Shown: piece by piece, positions 43,107 to 50,997 of the stretch
Layout of the letters: the number at the start of each line of letters is the position of its first letter
Numbering within the stretch: the stretch's first letter is position 1
Assembly: GCF_002086635.1 (NCBI RefSeq)
Contig: NZ_MVHD01000004.1
Coordinates: forward strand, 106,259 to 170,258
Length of the DNA stretch: 64,000 nt
Source: Mycobacterium alsense
Lineage (GTDB): Bacteria; Actinomycetota; Actinomycetes; Mycobacteriales; Mycobacteriaceae
Reading direction: 5' to 3'
Translations under genes and position numbers: made by a program
Notes under the pieces: generated by a model
What the model saw: only the letters and a program-made list of their open reading frames with translations
Databases searched by the model: none
Told to the model about the DNA's origin: nothing

Positions 43107-44200
43107 GCGTACGTGCGCGCCTGGTCTACGAACGGTGGACCGATCCCGTCGCCGGCGAAATCCTCGAAGCCGGTGACATCGATCTGATCAAGCTCGACCT
43201 TGCCGCGGCCGACGAGAAGAGTTGGGCCGCTCTGGAATCCGCACACGGCTACCAGGTGGCCACCCGGACCGACGTGGCGGGACACGCGGGCGGGGCACAG
43301 TGGCTGGCCGGGCCGGCGCTGGTCCAGCGCTGCGGAAGGCTGCTCGCCGTGTGCTCGGCCGGGGCGGGCTACGACGTCATCGACGTGGACGCATGCACCC
43401 GCGCCGGAATCGCGGTGTGCAACAATTCCGGTCCGGGCGCGGAGGCGGTCGCGGAACACGCCCTGGGCTTCATGCTCGACCTGGCCAAGAAGATCACCGT
43501 CGCGGACCGGGCGCTGCGGAGCGGTCCGCTCGGCGACCGGATGGCCCTGCGGGGAAGCCAGCTGCTCGGCAAGACGCTCGGCGTGATCGGGCTCGGCGCG
43601 ATCGGGGGACGTCTCGTTGAGCTGTGCGCACCGTTCGGCATGGAGATCCTGGTTTTCGATCCCTACCTCGAGGAGACCAGCGCACGAGCCCGTGGCGCGC
43701 GCGTCGTCCCGCTCGCCGAACTCCTCGAGCGCTCGGACTTCGTCCAGGTGACCTGCCCGCTGACCAGCGAGACCAGGGGGCTCATCGGCGGGCCGGAGTT
43801 CGCGGCGATGAAGCCGACCGCATTCTTCATCACGACGGCGCGCGGACTCGTCCACGACGAAGCGGCGCTGCTCGATGCGCTCATCAGCGGAGGCATCGCC
43901 GGAGCGGCCCTCGACGTGTTCCACGAGGAGCCGCCGCGGCACGACAATCCGCTCCTGCATCTGGAGAACGTGCTGGCGACGCCGCACACCGCGGGGATCA
44001 CGGTCGAGGCCGCACACGACCTCGCCGTCGCCACTGCCACCCAGTGGCAGACGATCTTCGGCGGCGGCATGCCGGCACGGCTGCTGAATCCCGATGTCTG
44101 GCCCCGCTATTGTGACCGGTTCCATGACGTCTTCGGATTCCGTCCCAGTGCCACAATGGCTTTGGAGAAAGCCGCGGAGAATGGGGGTCACGCCAGGTGA
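43103..44200 (+). CDS. D-isomer-specific 2-hydroxyacid dehydrogenase
   Basis: 365 aa NAD-dependent enzyme. The Rossmann motif is LGVIGLGAIGGRLVEL. The catalytic triad is read as Arg in FFITTARGLVHDE, Glu in ALDVFHEEPPRHDNPL, and His in VLATPHTAGIT. NNSGPGAEAVAEHALGFML is the usual PGDH-like segment. It interconverts a 2-hydroxyacid and 2-oxoacid, which fits the HpaI aldolase product or substrate class. GTG start overlaps the dioxygenase stop; the stop overlaps the crotonase GTG. Confidence 0.92.
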   Translation: MSVRARLVYERWTDPVAGEILEAGDIDLIKLDLAAADEKSWAALESAHGYQVATRTDVAGHAGGAQWLAGPALVQRCGRLLAVCSAGAGYDVIDVDACTRAGIAVCNNSGPGAEAVAEHALGFMLDLAKKITVADRALRSGPLGDRMALRGSQLLGKTLGVIGLGAIGGRLVELCAPFGMEILVFDPYLEETSARARGARVVPLAELLERSDFVQVTCPLTSETRGLIGGPEFAAMKPTAFFITTARGLVHDEAALLDALISGGIAGAALDVFHEEPPRHDNPLLHLENVLATPHTAGITVEAAHDLAVATATQWQTIFGGGMPARLLNPDVWPRYCDRFHDVFGFRPSATMALEKAAENGGHAR

Positions 44201-45021
44201 CACAATACGACACGATCGAGGTGGAGGTCAGGGGTCACACGGCGTGTGTGACCCTCAACCGTCCCGAGGTGCTCAACGCGATCAACGACGAAATGATCGC
44301 CGAATTGTCGGTGGCTTACGCGGAAATCGAACGCTCCGCGGATATCTGGACGGTGATCATCACTGGCGCGGGCCGCGCCCTGTGCGTCGGAGCGGACGTC
44401 AACAAGGCGGCCGACCACGACATGGAGAACGCGGCGGGCATCGACAACCAGGGCGAACCCATCCTCAGCTCCATGCGGCAGTGGGACGCGCCGCAGGAGG
44501 CGACACCGCCCTGGCTGCAGATGACCAAGCCGATCATCTGTGCCGTCAACGGCATCGCGTGCGGCGCGGGAATGGATTTGGTGACCACGGCGGACATCAC
44601 CATCGCCTCGGAGCGTGCAACGCTGATGGACCCGCATGTCAGCATCGGCGTGACGTCCGGGCGGGAGGGGGTCAGGCTCGCCCGGATCCTGCCGCTGCCC
44701 GTGGCGATGAGGATGATCCTGATGGGCAAACACGAACAGCTCGACGCGCAGCGCGCCTACGACCTGGGGGTCTTCACCGAGGTGGTCGCCCACGATTCCC
44801 TGATGCCGCGAGCGTGGGAAGTCGCCGACATCGTGAATTCCAATGCGCCGCTAGCGGTCCGGGGTTCGCGGATGGCGGTGCGCAAGGGTCTCGCGCTGCC
44901 CATCTACGAGGCCGAGCTGCTCGCCGAGAACTACCGCATGAAGGTGGCCCTGACGAAGGACGCCATCGAGGGGCCGCGGGCTTTCCTCGAGAAGCGCAAG
45001 CCGGAGTGGAAGGCACGGTAG
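44197..45021 (+). CDS. Enoyl-CoA hydratase/isomerase (crotonase family)
   Basis: 274 aa crotonase. It has ACVTLNRPEVLNAINDEM, ALCVGADVNKAAD, AVNGIACGAGMDLVTTADITIA and DPHVSIGVTSGREGVRL. GREG at the usual GGxG position is a variation. It is the last gene of the aldolase/dioxygenase operon, joined by a GTGA overlap. Its presence implies that the operon deals with CoA thioesters as well as free 2-oxoacids. Confidence 0.9.
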   Translation: MTQYDTIEVEVRGHTACVTLNRPEVLNAINDEMIAELSVAYAEIERSADIWTVIITGAGRALCVGADVNKAADHDMENAAGIDNQGEPILSSMRQWDAPQEATPPWLQMTKPIICAVNGIACGAGMDLVTTADITIASERATLMDPHVSIGVTSGREGVRLARILPLPVAMRMILMGKHEQLDAQRAYDLGVFTEVVAHDSLMPRAWEVADIVNSNAPLAVRGSRMAVRKGLALPIYEAELLAENYRMKVALTKDAIEGPRAFLEKRKPEWKAR

Positions 45022-45043
45022 GCGCTGCGGCGCCCGCGCTACC
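45017..45043. terminator. Nested hairpin between convergent crotonase and amidohydrolase genes
   Basis: Inner perfect stem GGCGC-TGCG-GCGCC at 45021-45034, flanked by GGTAG and CTACC arms. It spans the stop codons of two convergent genes, so a bidirectional terminator is plausible. No U-tract is present. Confidence 0.4.
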
Positions 45044-46226
45044 CGATGCCGAAGAACGCCTTTGCGTTGCCGGACAGCACCTTTCGCTTGGTATCCTCGT
45101 CCAGTCCCTCGGTGGCCTTGTTGGCGACTTCGAGGCTCCTCGGCCAGTTGGTGTCGTTGTGCGGGTAGTCCGTTTCGAACATGAGCTGATCCGGCCCGAC
45201 CAGATCGAGGATTCGGAAGGCGACCGGATCGCCGAAGGTCGAGAAGTAGACGCGCCCGGGCACCTGGCTGCTCGGCGGGTCGGTCAGTAGCGGATGGATG
45301 CCACCCCATGCGCGCCGGTCCTCCCACACCTCGTCAACCCGTTGCAGGTAGTAGGGAATCCAGCCCGCCTGCGCCTCGGCGAACGCGAGCTGGAGGTTGG
45401 GGAACTGAATGAGCTTGCCGGAGAACAGCCAGTCGACCAGGGCAATGGTGCAATTGACCGCCATCAGCGCGCTGGTGACGACATGCGGAGAGTCGGGAGA
45501 GGACTTGGTGAGCGACGAACTCGAGCCGATGTGCAGCATGATGCCCACCTTGTTTCGCTCGCAGGCGGCGAAGAAGGGGTCCCAGTAGTCGCTGTGGATG
45601 GACGGCAGGTCGAGACGAGAGGGCAGCTCGGAGAAGCACACGGCGTGCATGCCCTTTGCGGCGACCCGCTCGACCTCCTTCGCGGCGAGTTCGACGTCCC
45701 AGAGCGGGATGATGCCAAGAGGGATCAGCCGACCGTTCGATCCGCCGGCCCACTCGTCGATCTGGAAGTCGTTGTAGGCCTCGACGCAGAGCTTGGCGAG
45801 CTCTTTGTCCTTGCCGTACAGGAATCGCTGACCGCAGAAGCGGACGAGGGTGTTGGGAAAGCAGGCCGACGCCTCGATGCCGGCAATATCCATGTCCGCG
45901 AGCCGATCCGCGGGACGGAAGCAGCCGGGCCTCATCTCGTCGTAGGTGATGGGGTCGGTCGTGAGCTCGTCGAGTTCGTAGCCGGCGGCGGCGCTGATGA
46001 GCGGGATCGGGATGACCGCGTCCTCGTAGTGCCAGATGTCCGCGTCTCGACCCTCGGGGTCCTCGATGAACGCGACGTCGGAAGTGACGCTCGGATTCAT
46101 GCGTCCCCGGGTGCGAACGATCCGCGGCCCGATGTCGCGATAGCGCTGCGGCAGCCGGCTCGTCCACAGATCGGCCGGCTCCACCAGATGGTCGTCCGGT
46201 GACACGATCAGAATGTCTGCGCTCAC
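45039..46226 (-). CDS. Amidohydrolase-2 family metal-dependent hydrolase
   Basis: 395 aa TIM-barrel protein of a different branch from the other three. It has VSPDDHLVEPADLW, ACFPNTLVRFCGQRF, IPLWDVELAAKEVERVAAKG, IMLHIGSSSS (barrel His) and FETDYPHNDTNWP (C-terminal Asp). GTG at 46226 has GAAGGAG upstream. It is divergent from the TetR gene at 46470 across 243 bp, and a GAGAAT-type site lies 59 bp upstream. This is the arrangement expected of a repressor and its target. Confidence 0.88.
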   Translation of the reverse strand: MSADILIVSPDDHLVEPADLWTSRLPQRYRDIGPRIVRTRGRMNPSVTSDVAFIEDPEGRDADIWHYEDAVIPIPLISAAAGYELDELTTDPITYDEMRPGCFRPADRLADMDIAGIEASACFPNTLVRFCGQRFLYGKDKELAKLCVEAYNDFQIDEWAGGSNGRLIPLGIIPLWDVELAAKEVERVAAKGMHAVCFSELPSRLDLPSIHSDYWDPFFAACERNKVGIMLHIGSSSSLTKSSPDSPHVVTSALMAVNCTIALVDWLFSGKLIQFPNLQLAFAEAQAGWIPYYLQRVDEVWEDRRAWGGIHPLLTDPPSSQVPGRVYFSTFGDPVAFRILDLVGPDQLMFETDYPHNDTNWPRSLEVANKATEGLDEDTKRKVLSGNAKAFFGIG

Positions 46227-46285
46227 GGCTGCACTCCTTCGACGAGGGCCTGCGGCTTCGGTTTGCGGCACAATGATTCGAAAAA

Positions 46286-46301
46286 GAGAATTATCGTTTC
46301 C
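46286..46301. promoter_or_regulatory. GAGAAT-type operator candidate between amidohydrolase and tetR
   Basis: GAGAAT-TATC-GTTTCC; in amidohydrolase orientation GGAAAC-GATA-ATTCTC, closely matching the 41143 site. It lies 59 bp upstream of the amidohydrolase GTG, in the same intergenic region as the tetR promoter. Confidence 0.45.
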
Positions 46302-46469
46302 ACGCTACCGCATCGGTTCGTCGCGACGCACCCGGGCGCCTTGATTCGGCCGGCCGTGCCAATGGCCGGTGGCGAAGCGGCAATCAGCACTCGCGCAGAG
46401 TGACAATCAACATACCCGCGTAGGTAGGCCGCCCTTTTTTCACGTCGGGCGCGTATTCTGGTGGGCACT

Positions 46470-47267
46470 ATGGCTGCAAAGAGGCTCGCCGGACCCGAAT
46501 CCGAAACCGGCTTGGAATTGGTCGATACCGACGTCGAGGTGCCCAGCACGTGGCAGCAGCGCACGATCGAGCGGCGTCTGAGCACGGCGAGAGCGCGCGC
46601 TCTCGCGCGCAGTTCGCGGTTTCTGGCCACGGCGCTGGAATTGGTGGAGGAGTCGGGTAAGGCCGACTTCACCATCCAGACGCTCATCGACAGGTCGAAT
46701 CTGAGCCTGCGGGCGTTCTACCAACACTTCGCGGGCAAAGACGAACTCCTGTTGGCCCTGTACGAGAACGTCACGAGCCAGTTCACCGAGGGCATCCGGC
46801 AGGAGGTCGCGGCGGCGGATGGTCCGATGGAGCAACTCGAGGCCTTCTGCCGCGGCGTGCTGTCGCGCGCCGAGTCGTCGGAAGCGGTCGGCGGCCGGGT
46901 CATGACGATCTACAACCTCAGCCTGGAGATCGAGCGGCCGGACGCCTTCGCCAAGGTGTGGGAGCCGCATCTGAAGCTGTTGACGAAGATCATCACCTCG
47001 TGTGCTCGGGCCGGGCTGGTGCGCACGGACCTGACCCCCGCGCAGCTGACCACCTTGCTGAACACCACGCTCACCGCGCTGGCACAGATCGGGGTTTTCC
47101 ACCTGGGCGGCAAAGGTTCCAGGCTGACCGAGGACCAGCTGTGGGCGTGGTGCAAACAAGCCGTCACCCCGCCGGTCGCGGACGCCAAGGCAAGGCCGGC
47201 GCGCAAGGCGGCGCCGCGGGCGGCCTCTGGCGGTCGGGCAGGACGGCGAAAGAAGCTAACGGGGTAG
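46470..47267 (+). CDS. TetR-family transcriptional regulator
   Basis: 265 aa. An unusual 45-residue N-terminal extension precedes the TetR DNA-binding domain: RFLATALELVEESGKADFTI, then LIDRSNLSLRAFYQHFAGKDELL. The C-terminal tail is rich in Arg, Lys and Ala (KARPARKAAPRAASGGRAGRRKK). ATG at 46470; a TATTCT-like -10 element lies at 46454-46459. It is the best local candidate to bind the seven GAGAAT-type sites, because one lies in its own promoter region. That link is inference. The 3' end overlaps the convergent ACAD by 12 bp. Confidence 0.9.
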   Translation: MAAKRLAGPESETGLELVDTDVEVPSTWQQRTIERRLSTARARALARSSRFLATALELVEESGKADFTIQTLIDRSNLSLRAFYQHFAGKDELLLALYENVTSQFTEGIRQEVAAADGPMEQLEAFCRGVLSRAESSEAVGGRVMTIYNLSLEIERPDAFAKVWEPHLKLLTKIITSCARAGLVRTDLTPAQLTTLLNTTLTALAQIGVFHLGGKGSRLTEDQLWAWCKQAVTPPVADAKARPARKAAPRAASGGRAGRRKKLTG

Positions 47268-48428
47268 GCGGAGCCCGCGCTGCGCGATGATGGTGCGATG
47301 GACCTCGCTGGTGCCCGCATAGATCGTGGTGCCCAGAGAGAACCGCAGGGAATGTTCGAATCGCCCCCGTTCGGGAGCGGACGGCTCGAGATAACCGCGT
47401 AAGCCGTCCGCGCCGACGAGTTCGATGACGTCCTGGCTGGAGCGTTCAAGCGCCTCGGTGCTGAAGAGCTTGGACATCGACCCCTCCGCCACCGGTGTGT
47501 CGCCCTGATCGAGCATCCACACGCAACGCCGCTGCAGCAGCATCGACACCTCGGTCTCGATCGCGACCCGGGCGAGCCTGCGGCGAACAGCGGCGTTCAG
47601 GATGGGGCGCGAACCATCATCGGACACGGCGGTGGCGGCCCAGTGCTCGGCATGGTGCAACAGCCGGATCAGGTGCGGGCCCCAGCCGGATGCGTGCTCG
47701 TCGCGCAGGGACAGCCCGAGCACCTGCCAGCCGCCGTCGACGTCGCCGACGCGCCACTCGTCGCCCACGCGGACGTCGCTGTAGAACGTGATATTGGTGC
47801 GCTCGCCGGAAAGGGTCCACACCGCTTGTGCCGCAAAGCCATCGGAGTCACACGGCACCAGAAACATCGTGAGGCCCTGATGCTTCGGTTTGTCGGGACT
47901 CGTGCGTGCGAGCAGGAACACGAAGTCGGCGATGTGACCGTTGGTGGTGAACATCTTGGAGCCGTTGATCACCCACTCCGCGTCATCTCCGTCACCGTCG
48001 CGGACCGCCCTGGTCGCCGCCGCCGCGACGTCCGACCCGCATTCCGGTTCGGTGAAGCCCAGGGCGATGGTGATCTCGCCGTTGATCGCGCCGGCGAGGA
48101 TGCGATCCCTCAACGCCGGATTGCCGACCTCGCGGATGATCGACGCCACCATTCTGGTGGTCTCGGAGAGGTACATCGGCGCGTCAAAGCGCATGAGCTC
48201 CTCTTTGACGACCTGGTCGTCCCATGCGTTGCGGTTCTGGCCACCGAACTCGACGGGCCAGGTTGGCGCGAAATAGCCCTTGTCGACGAGGCCTTTGGCG
48301 AACTCGTCGTTGTGTGAGACCCCGCTGCGGTAGATGCGCTCCTCGAAGTCGGGGGTCAGCACCTCGCGAAGGTGGGCGCGGACCGCGTCGCGGTAGGTTG
48401 CAGTATCCGCATCGAGCTGAAAATGCAT
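47256..48428 (-). CDS. Acyl-CoA dehydrogenase, long type
   Basis: 390 aa. It has GYFAPTWPVEFGGQNRNAWD, ALGFTEPECGSDVAAA, WVINGSKMFTTNGHIADFVFLL, and a complete C-terminal tail TTIYAGTSEVHRTIIAQRGLRLP. ATG at 48428 is the natural start (MHFQLDADT); no Shine-Dalgarno sequence is seen, so the mRNA may be leaderless. It is divergent from the short ACAD at 48519, with a 20 bp perfect palindrome between, suggesting that the two subunits of one enzyme are co-regulated from a shared promoter. Confidence 0.9.
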   Translation of the reverse strand: MHFQLDADTATYRDAVRAHLREVLTPDFEERIYRSGVSHNDEFAKGLVDKGYFAPTWPVEFGGQNRNAWDDQVVKEELMRFDAPMYLSETTRMVASIIREVGNPALRDRILAGAINGEITIALGFTEPECGSDVAAAATRAVRDGDGDDAEWVINGSKMFTTNGHIADFVFLLARTSPDKPKHQGLTMFLVPCDSDGFAAQAVWTLSGERTNITFYSDVRVGDEWRVGDVDGGWQVLGLSLRDEHASGWGPHLIRLLHHAEHWAATAVSDDGSRPILNAAVRRRLARVAIETEVSMLLQRRCVWMLDQGDTPVAEGSMSKLFSTEALERSSQDVIELVGADGLRGYLEPSAPERGRFEHSLRFSLGTTIYAGTSEVHRTIIAQRGLRLPR

Positions 48429-48481
48429 GTATAACGCCAATCTGTGGTTGCACACGCCCCGGGCGGTATGGCCGGTAATGC

Positions 48482-48501
48482 TACTCTCAGATCTGAGAGT
48501 A
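48482..48501. promoter_or_regulatory. Perfect 20 bp palindrome between divergent ACAD genes
   Basis: TACTCTCAGATCTGAGAGTA, fully self-complementary with no spacer. It sits 53 bp upstream of the long ACAD and 17 bp upstream of the short ACAD. It differs from the GAGAAT-type family and probably binds another regulator (TetR type by length and symmetry). Confidence 0.65.
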
Positions 48502-48518
48502 TCCATATCCGCACGTGT

Positions 48519-49553
48519 ATGGGCAGAGGATTCGTGGACCTGAGCTTGTCGGGCGAACAGCGACAGTTGGCGGACTCGTTCGCCGCATTGTTTGCGCGCG
48601 AGTCGCCCTCCGAGCGCGTCCGCGCCGCCGAGCCGTCGGGCTTCGACCCCCGGCTGTGGAAGGCGCTGCTACGGATGGGGGCCGTGCAGATGGCGGTCGA
48701 CGAGGCGGCCGGGGGATGGGGCGCCTCCGAGGTGGACCTCGCGTTGATCGCCGAACAGTTCGGCCGCGCGGTCGCCTCCGCTCCGCTCATCGAAGCGCTG
48801 GTCGCCGCGCGGCTGCTGGCCGAGTCCGGTGAGACCGGCGCCGGGCTGTTGAGCGCGGTCCTCGCGGGCGAGCGGTTGGTCACCTTCGCGCCGCGCCCCG
48901 GGCGCGGCGGGTGGCTGGAGCTGGTGCCCGGTGGGGCCGTCGCGGACCAGGTAGTCGCCCTGGCGGACGGACGGCTGCTGGCCGCGCCGATCGGAAACGA
49001 CCGCACCGCGGTGGGAAACCTGGCGTCAATGCCCCTGGCGGACATCACGATTGGTGATCGGTCCGTGGTGCTCGCCGAGGGAGCGCGGGCTGGCGACCTG
49101 TTCTCCGGCGCGCTCGACCTCTGGCTGGCGCTGACCGCCGTCGCGCTGGCCGGTGCGGCCAGGAAGGCGGTGGAGATCGGCGCCGATTACGCGAGACAAC
49201 GCCACGCGTTCGGCGCCCCGATCGGCACCTTCCAGGCCGTGTCCCACCCACTGGCCGACAGCGCCACCGCCGCGGACGGGGCGCGGCTGTTGGGGCTGAA
49301 GGCGGCGTGCGCATTCGCCGACGAGCCGGATCGAGTTCGCGAACTGGCCGCCATGGCTTTCGCGTTCGCGTATGAGACGGCGCGCGACGCGACGCGACGC
49401 AGCCTGCACATTCACGGCGGATACGGATTCGGGATGGAGGGCGACATCCAGTTGTATTACCGGCGGGTGCGGGGCTGGGCGATGGTCTTCGGCGATCCCG
49501 CGACCGCTTTGGACCGCGTGGCCGATGCGCGCTACGGGGCCGTCGCCGGCTGA
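48519..49553 (+). CDS. Acyl-CoA dehydrogenase, short type
   Basis: 344 aa. It has LSLSGEQRQLADSFAALFA, MGAVQMAVDEAAGGWGASEV, RQRHAFGAPIGTFQAVSHPLAD, and ends HGGYGFGMEGDIQLYYRRVRGWAMVFG, without the GGxxEIxR tail. Start is uncertain: ATG at 48519 lacks a Shine-Dalgarno sequence, while GTG at 48534 (giving MDLSLSGEQ) has AGAGGA very close by. Probable partner of the divergently encoded long ACAD. It overlaps the frameshifted thioesterase by 22 bp at the 3' end. Confidence 0.85.
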   Translation: MGRGFVDLSLSGEQRQLADSFAALFARESPSERVRAAEPSGFDPRLWKALLRMGAVQMAVDEAAGGWGASEVDLALIAEQFGRAVASAPLIEALVAARLLAESGETGAGLLSAVLAGERLVTFAPRPGRGGWLELVPGGAVADQVVALADGRLLAAPIGNDRTAVGNLASMPLADITIGDRSVVLAEGARAGDLFSGALDLWLALTAVALAGAARKAVEIGADYARQRHAFGAPIGTFQAVSHPLADSATAADGARLLGLKAACAFADEPDRVRELAAMAFAFAYETARDATRRSLHIHGGYGFGMEGDIQLYYRRVRGWAMVFGDPATALDRVADARYGAVAG

Positions 49554-49995
49554 ACCGGACGGCGAGGGCCCAGGATCGCGAAGCTCAGTGTCGCTCGCGC
49601 CGCCAGCCGGTCGCGACCGACATCGAAGACGTCCACCGCGACAACGATCATCCGCTTTCCCGCGCGCACCAGCGTGGCCTTCGCGCGCGCGGGGCCCTCG
49701 ACGATCGGTGCCAGGAAATGGATGGACATGTCCGCGGTGCCGGCGCCGGCACCCTCACCGGCGTACTTGACCGCCAGCCGGCCCCGGCCACATCGATCAG
49801 TGTGGCGGCCAACCCGCCCTGCAGCGCGCCCCGATTGTTGGTCAGGTCTTCTCTGTTCTGCAGATCGACGACCACGGTGTCGTCGGTGTCGACCACGTCG
49901 TGAAACGGCAACCGGCCGAACAGGTGACCGGGGATGGTGACCTGCATGGGTTTGGGAGTGCCAGCAGTGCCCGGAGTGCCAGGAGCGATTGTCAC
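49532..49995 (-). pseudogene. PaaI-type hotdog thioesterase, interrupted by a -1 frameshift
   Basis: The N-terminal half (PGHLFGRLPFHDVVDTDD, REDLTNNRGALQGGLAATLIDVAG) is in one frame. The C-terminal half (KYAGEGAGAGTADMSIHFLAPIVEG, read in pieces, then RMIVVAVDVFDVGRDRLAARATLSFAIL) is in another. The break falls at a run of four C on the plus strand (49782-49785). Restoring a fifth base would give the uninterrupted family sequence IDVAGGRLAVKYAG. It is either a recent inactivation or a sequencing slip in a homopolymer. A GTG at 49995 overlaps the crotonase stop; ATG at 49947 is an alternative start. Confidence 0.75.
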
Positions 49996-50900
49996 GCGTC
50001 GGCCCGCACCGAGTCCTTCACCGACGTAACGACCGGGGGGGCGTTCCGCCAATTCGGGACCCCTTGCTCCTCACCGGCGGTCGCGCGCTTGTCGTCACGT
50101 ACCCCGACCCAGTGCGAGTGGTTCAGCTGGTGCAACGTGAAGCACGACTGCAGGGCGTTGTAGAAGCCCATGTTGTCGACGGACTGGTTGACCGATTCCT
50201 TGACGAGCAGGGCGGCCATCGTCGGTACGGTCGCGATGCGTCGGGCCAGCTCGAGCGTGCGCTCGGGGAGCTCGTCGCGCTTGAAGATTTTGCTGACCAT
50301 GCCAAGCCGGTAGGCCTCCTCGATCTCGATCGCGTCGCCGGTGAGCATGAGCTCCTTGGTGCGTCGCGGCCCGAACTCCCAGGGATGGCCGAAGTACTCC
50401 ATGCCGCACATCCCGAGTCGGGTGCCGACCACGTCGGCGAAGCGCACCTCCTCGCTGCCCACGATCAGGTCGCACGCCCAGATCAGCATGAGGCCCGCCG
50501 AGAACACGTCGCCATGTACCTGGGCGATCGTGATCTTGCGGAGGTTGCGCCAGCGCAGGTTGTTCTGGAAGAAGTAGTGCCATTCCTGCAGCATGATCTT
50601 CTCTGCTCCCTCGCGGGTCCCGCCGTTGATCGCGGCGGTCGGGTGCTGGCCCGGTCCCGGCGTGAACTCGGCGCGAGCGCGCTTGGAGCCGATGTCGTGG
50701 CCGGAGGAGAACATCGGGCCCTCGCCCGCGAGGATGACGACGCGGACGGTGTCGTCGGCCTCGGCCCTGGCGAACGCCTCATCGAGTTCGACGAGCATTC
50801 CGCGGTTCTGCGCGTTGCGTTGCTCGGGGCGGTTCAGGGAGATCCGCACGATCTGGCCGTCGTCGAACGACTCCCATTTCAGGAACTCGTAATCGCTCAT
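49992..50900 (-). CDS. Enoyl-CoA hydratase/isomerase (crotonase family)
   Basis: 302 aa, longer than typical crotonases because of an insert around ARAEFTPGPGQHPTAAINGG. It has IVRISLNRPEQRNAQNRGM, MFSSGHDIGSKRAR, AQVHGDVFSAGLMLIWACDLIVG and GMEYFGHPWEFGPRRTKELML. HGDVFSAG in place of the usual NGxAxGGG oxyanion segment is unusual. ATG with GGAGG 6 nt upstream. It is followed by the broken thioesterase (GTGA overlap) and is divergent from the DapB-like gene, with a GAGAAT-type palindrome between. Confidence 0.88.
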   Translation of the reverse strand: MSDYEFLKWESFDDGQIVRISLNRPEQRNAQNRGMLVELDEAFARAEADDTVRVVILAGEGPMFSSGHDIGSKRARAEFTPGPGQHPTAAINGGTREGAEKIMLQEWHYFFQNNLRWRNLRKITIAQVHGDVFSAGLMLIWACDLIVGSEEVRFADVVGTRLGMCGMEYFGHPWEFGPRRTKELMLTGDAIEIEEAYRLGMVSKIFKRDELPERTLELARRIATVPTMAALLVKESVNQSVDNMGFYNALQSCFTLHQLNHSHWVGVRDDKRATAGEEQGVPNWRNAPPVVTSVKDSVRADA

Positions 50901-50944
50901 CGCTACCTCCAGGTTCTCTCTTTACGGCAATGGTGTTATCAATA

Positions 50945-50966
50945 CATGAGAAGATATGTTCTCATG
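50945..50966. promoter_or_regulatory. GAGAAT-type palindrome between crotonase and DapB-like genes
   Basis: Inverted repeat with 8 bp perfect arms CATGAGAA and TTCTCATG around GATATG. The core GAGAAG-ATAT-GTTCTC is at 50948-50963. It lies 44 bp upstream of the crotonase ATG and 31 bp upstream of the DapB-like ATG. It has the longest arms of the seven related sites. Confidence 0.6.
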
Positions 50967-50997
50967 GCGGGGCCGGTGGCGGCCGGGAAGGGTGCAG

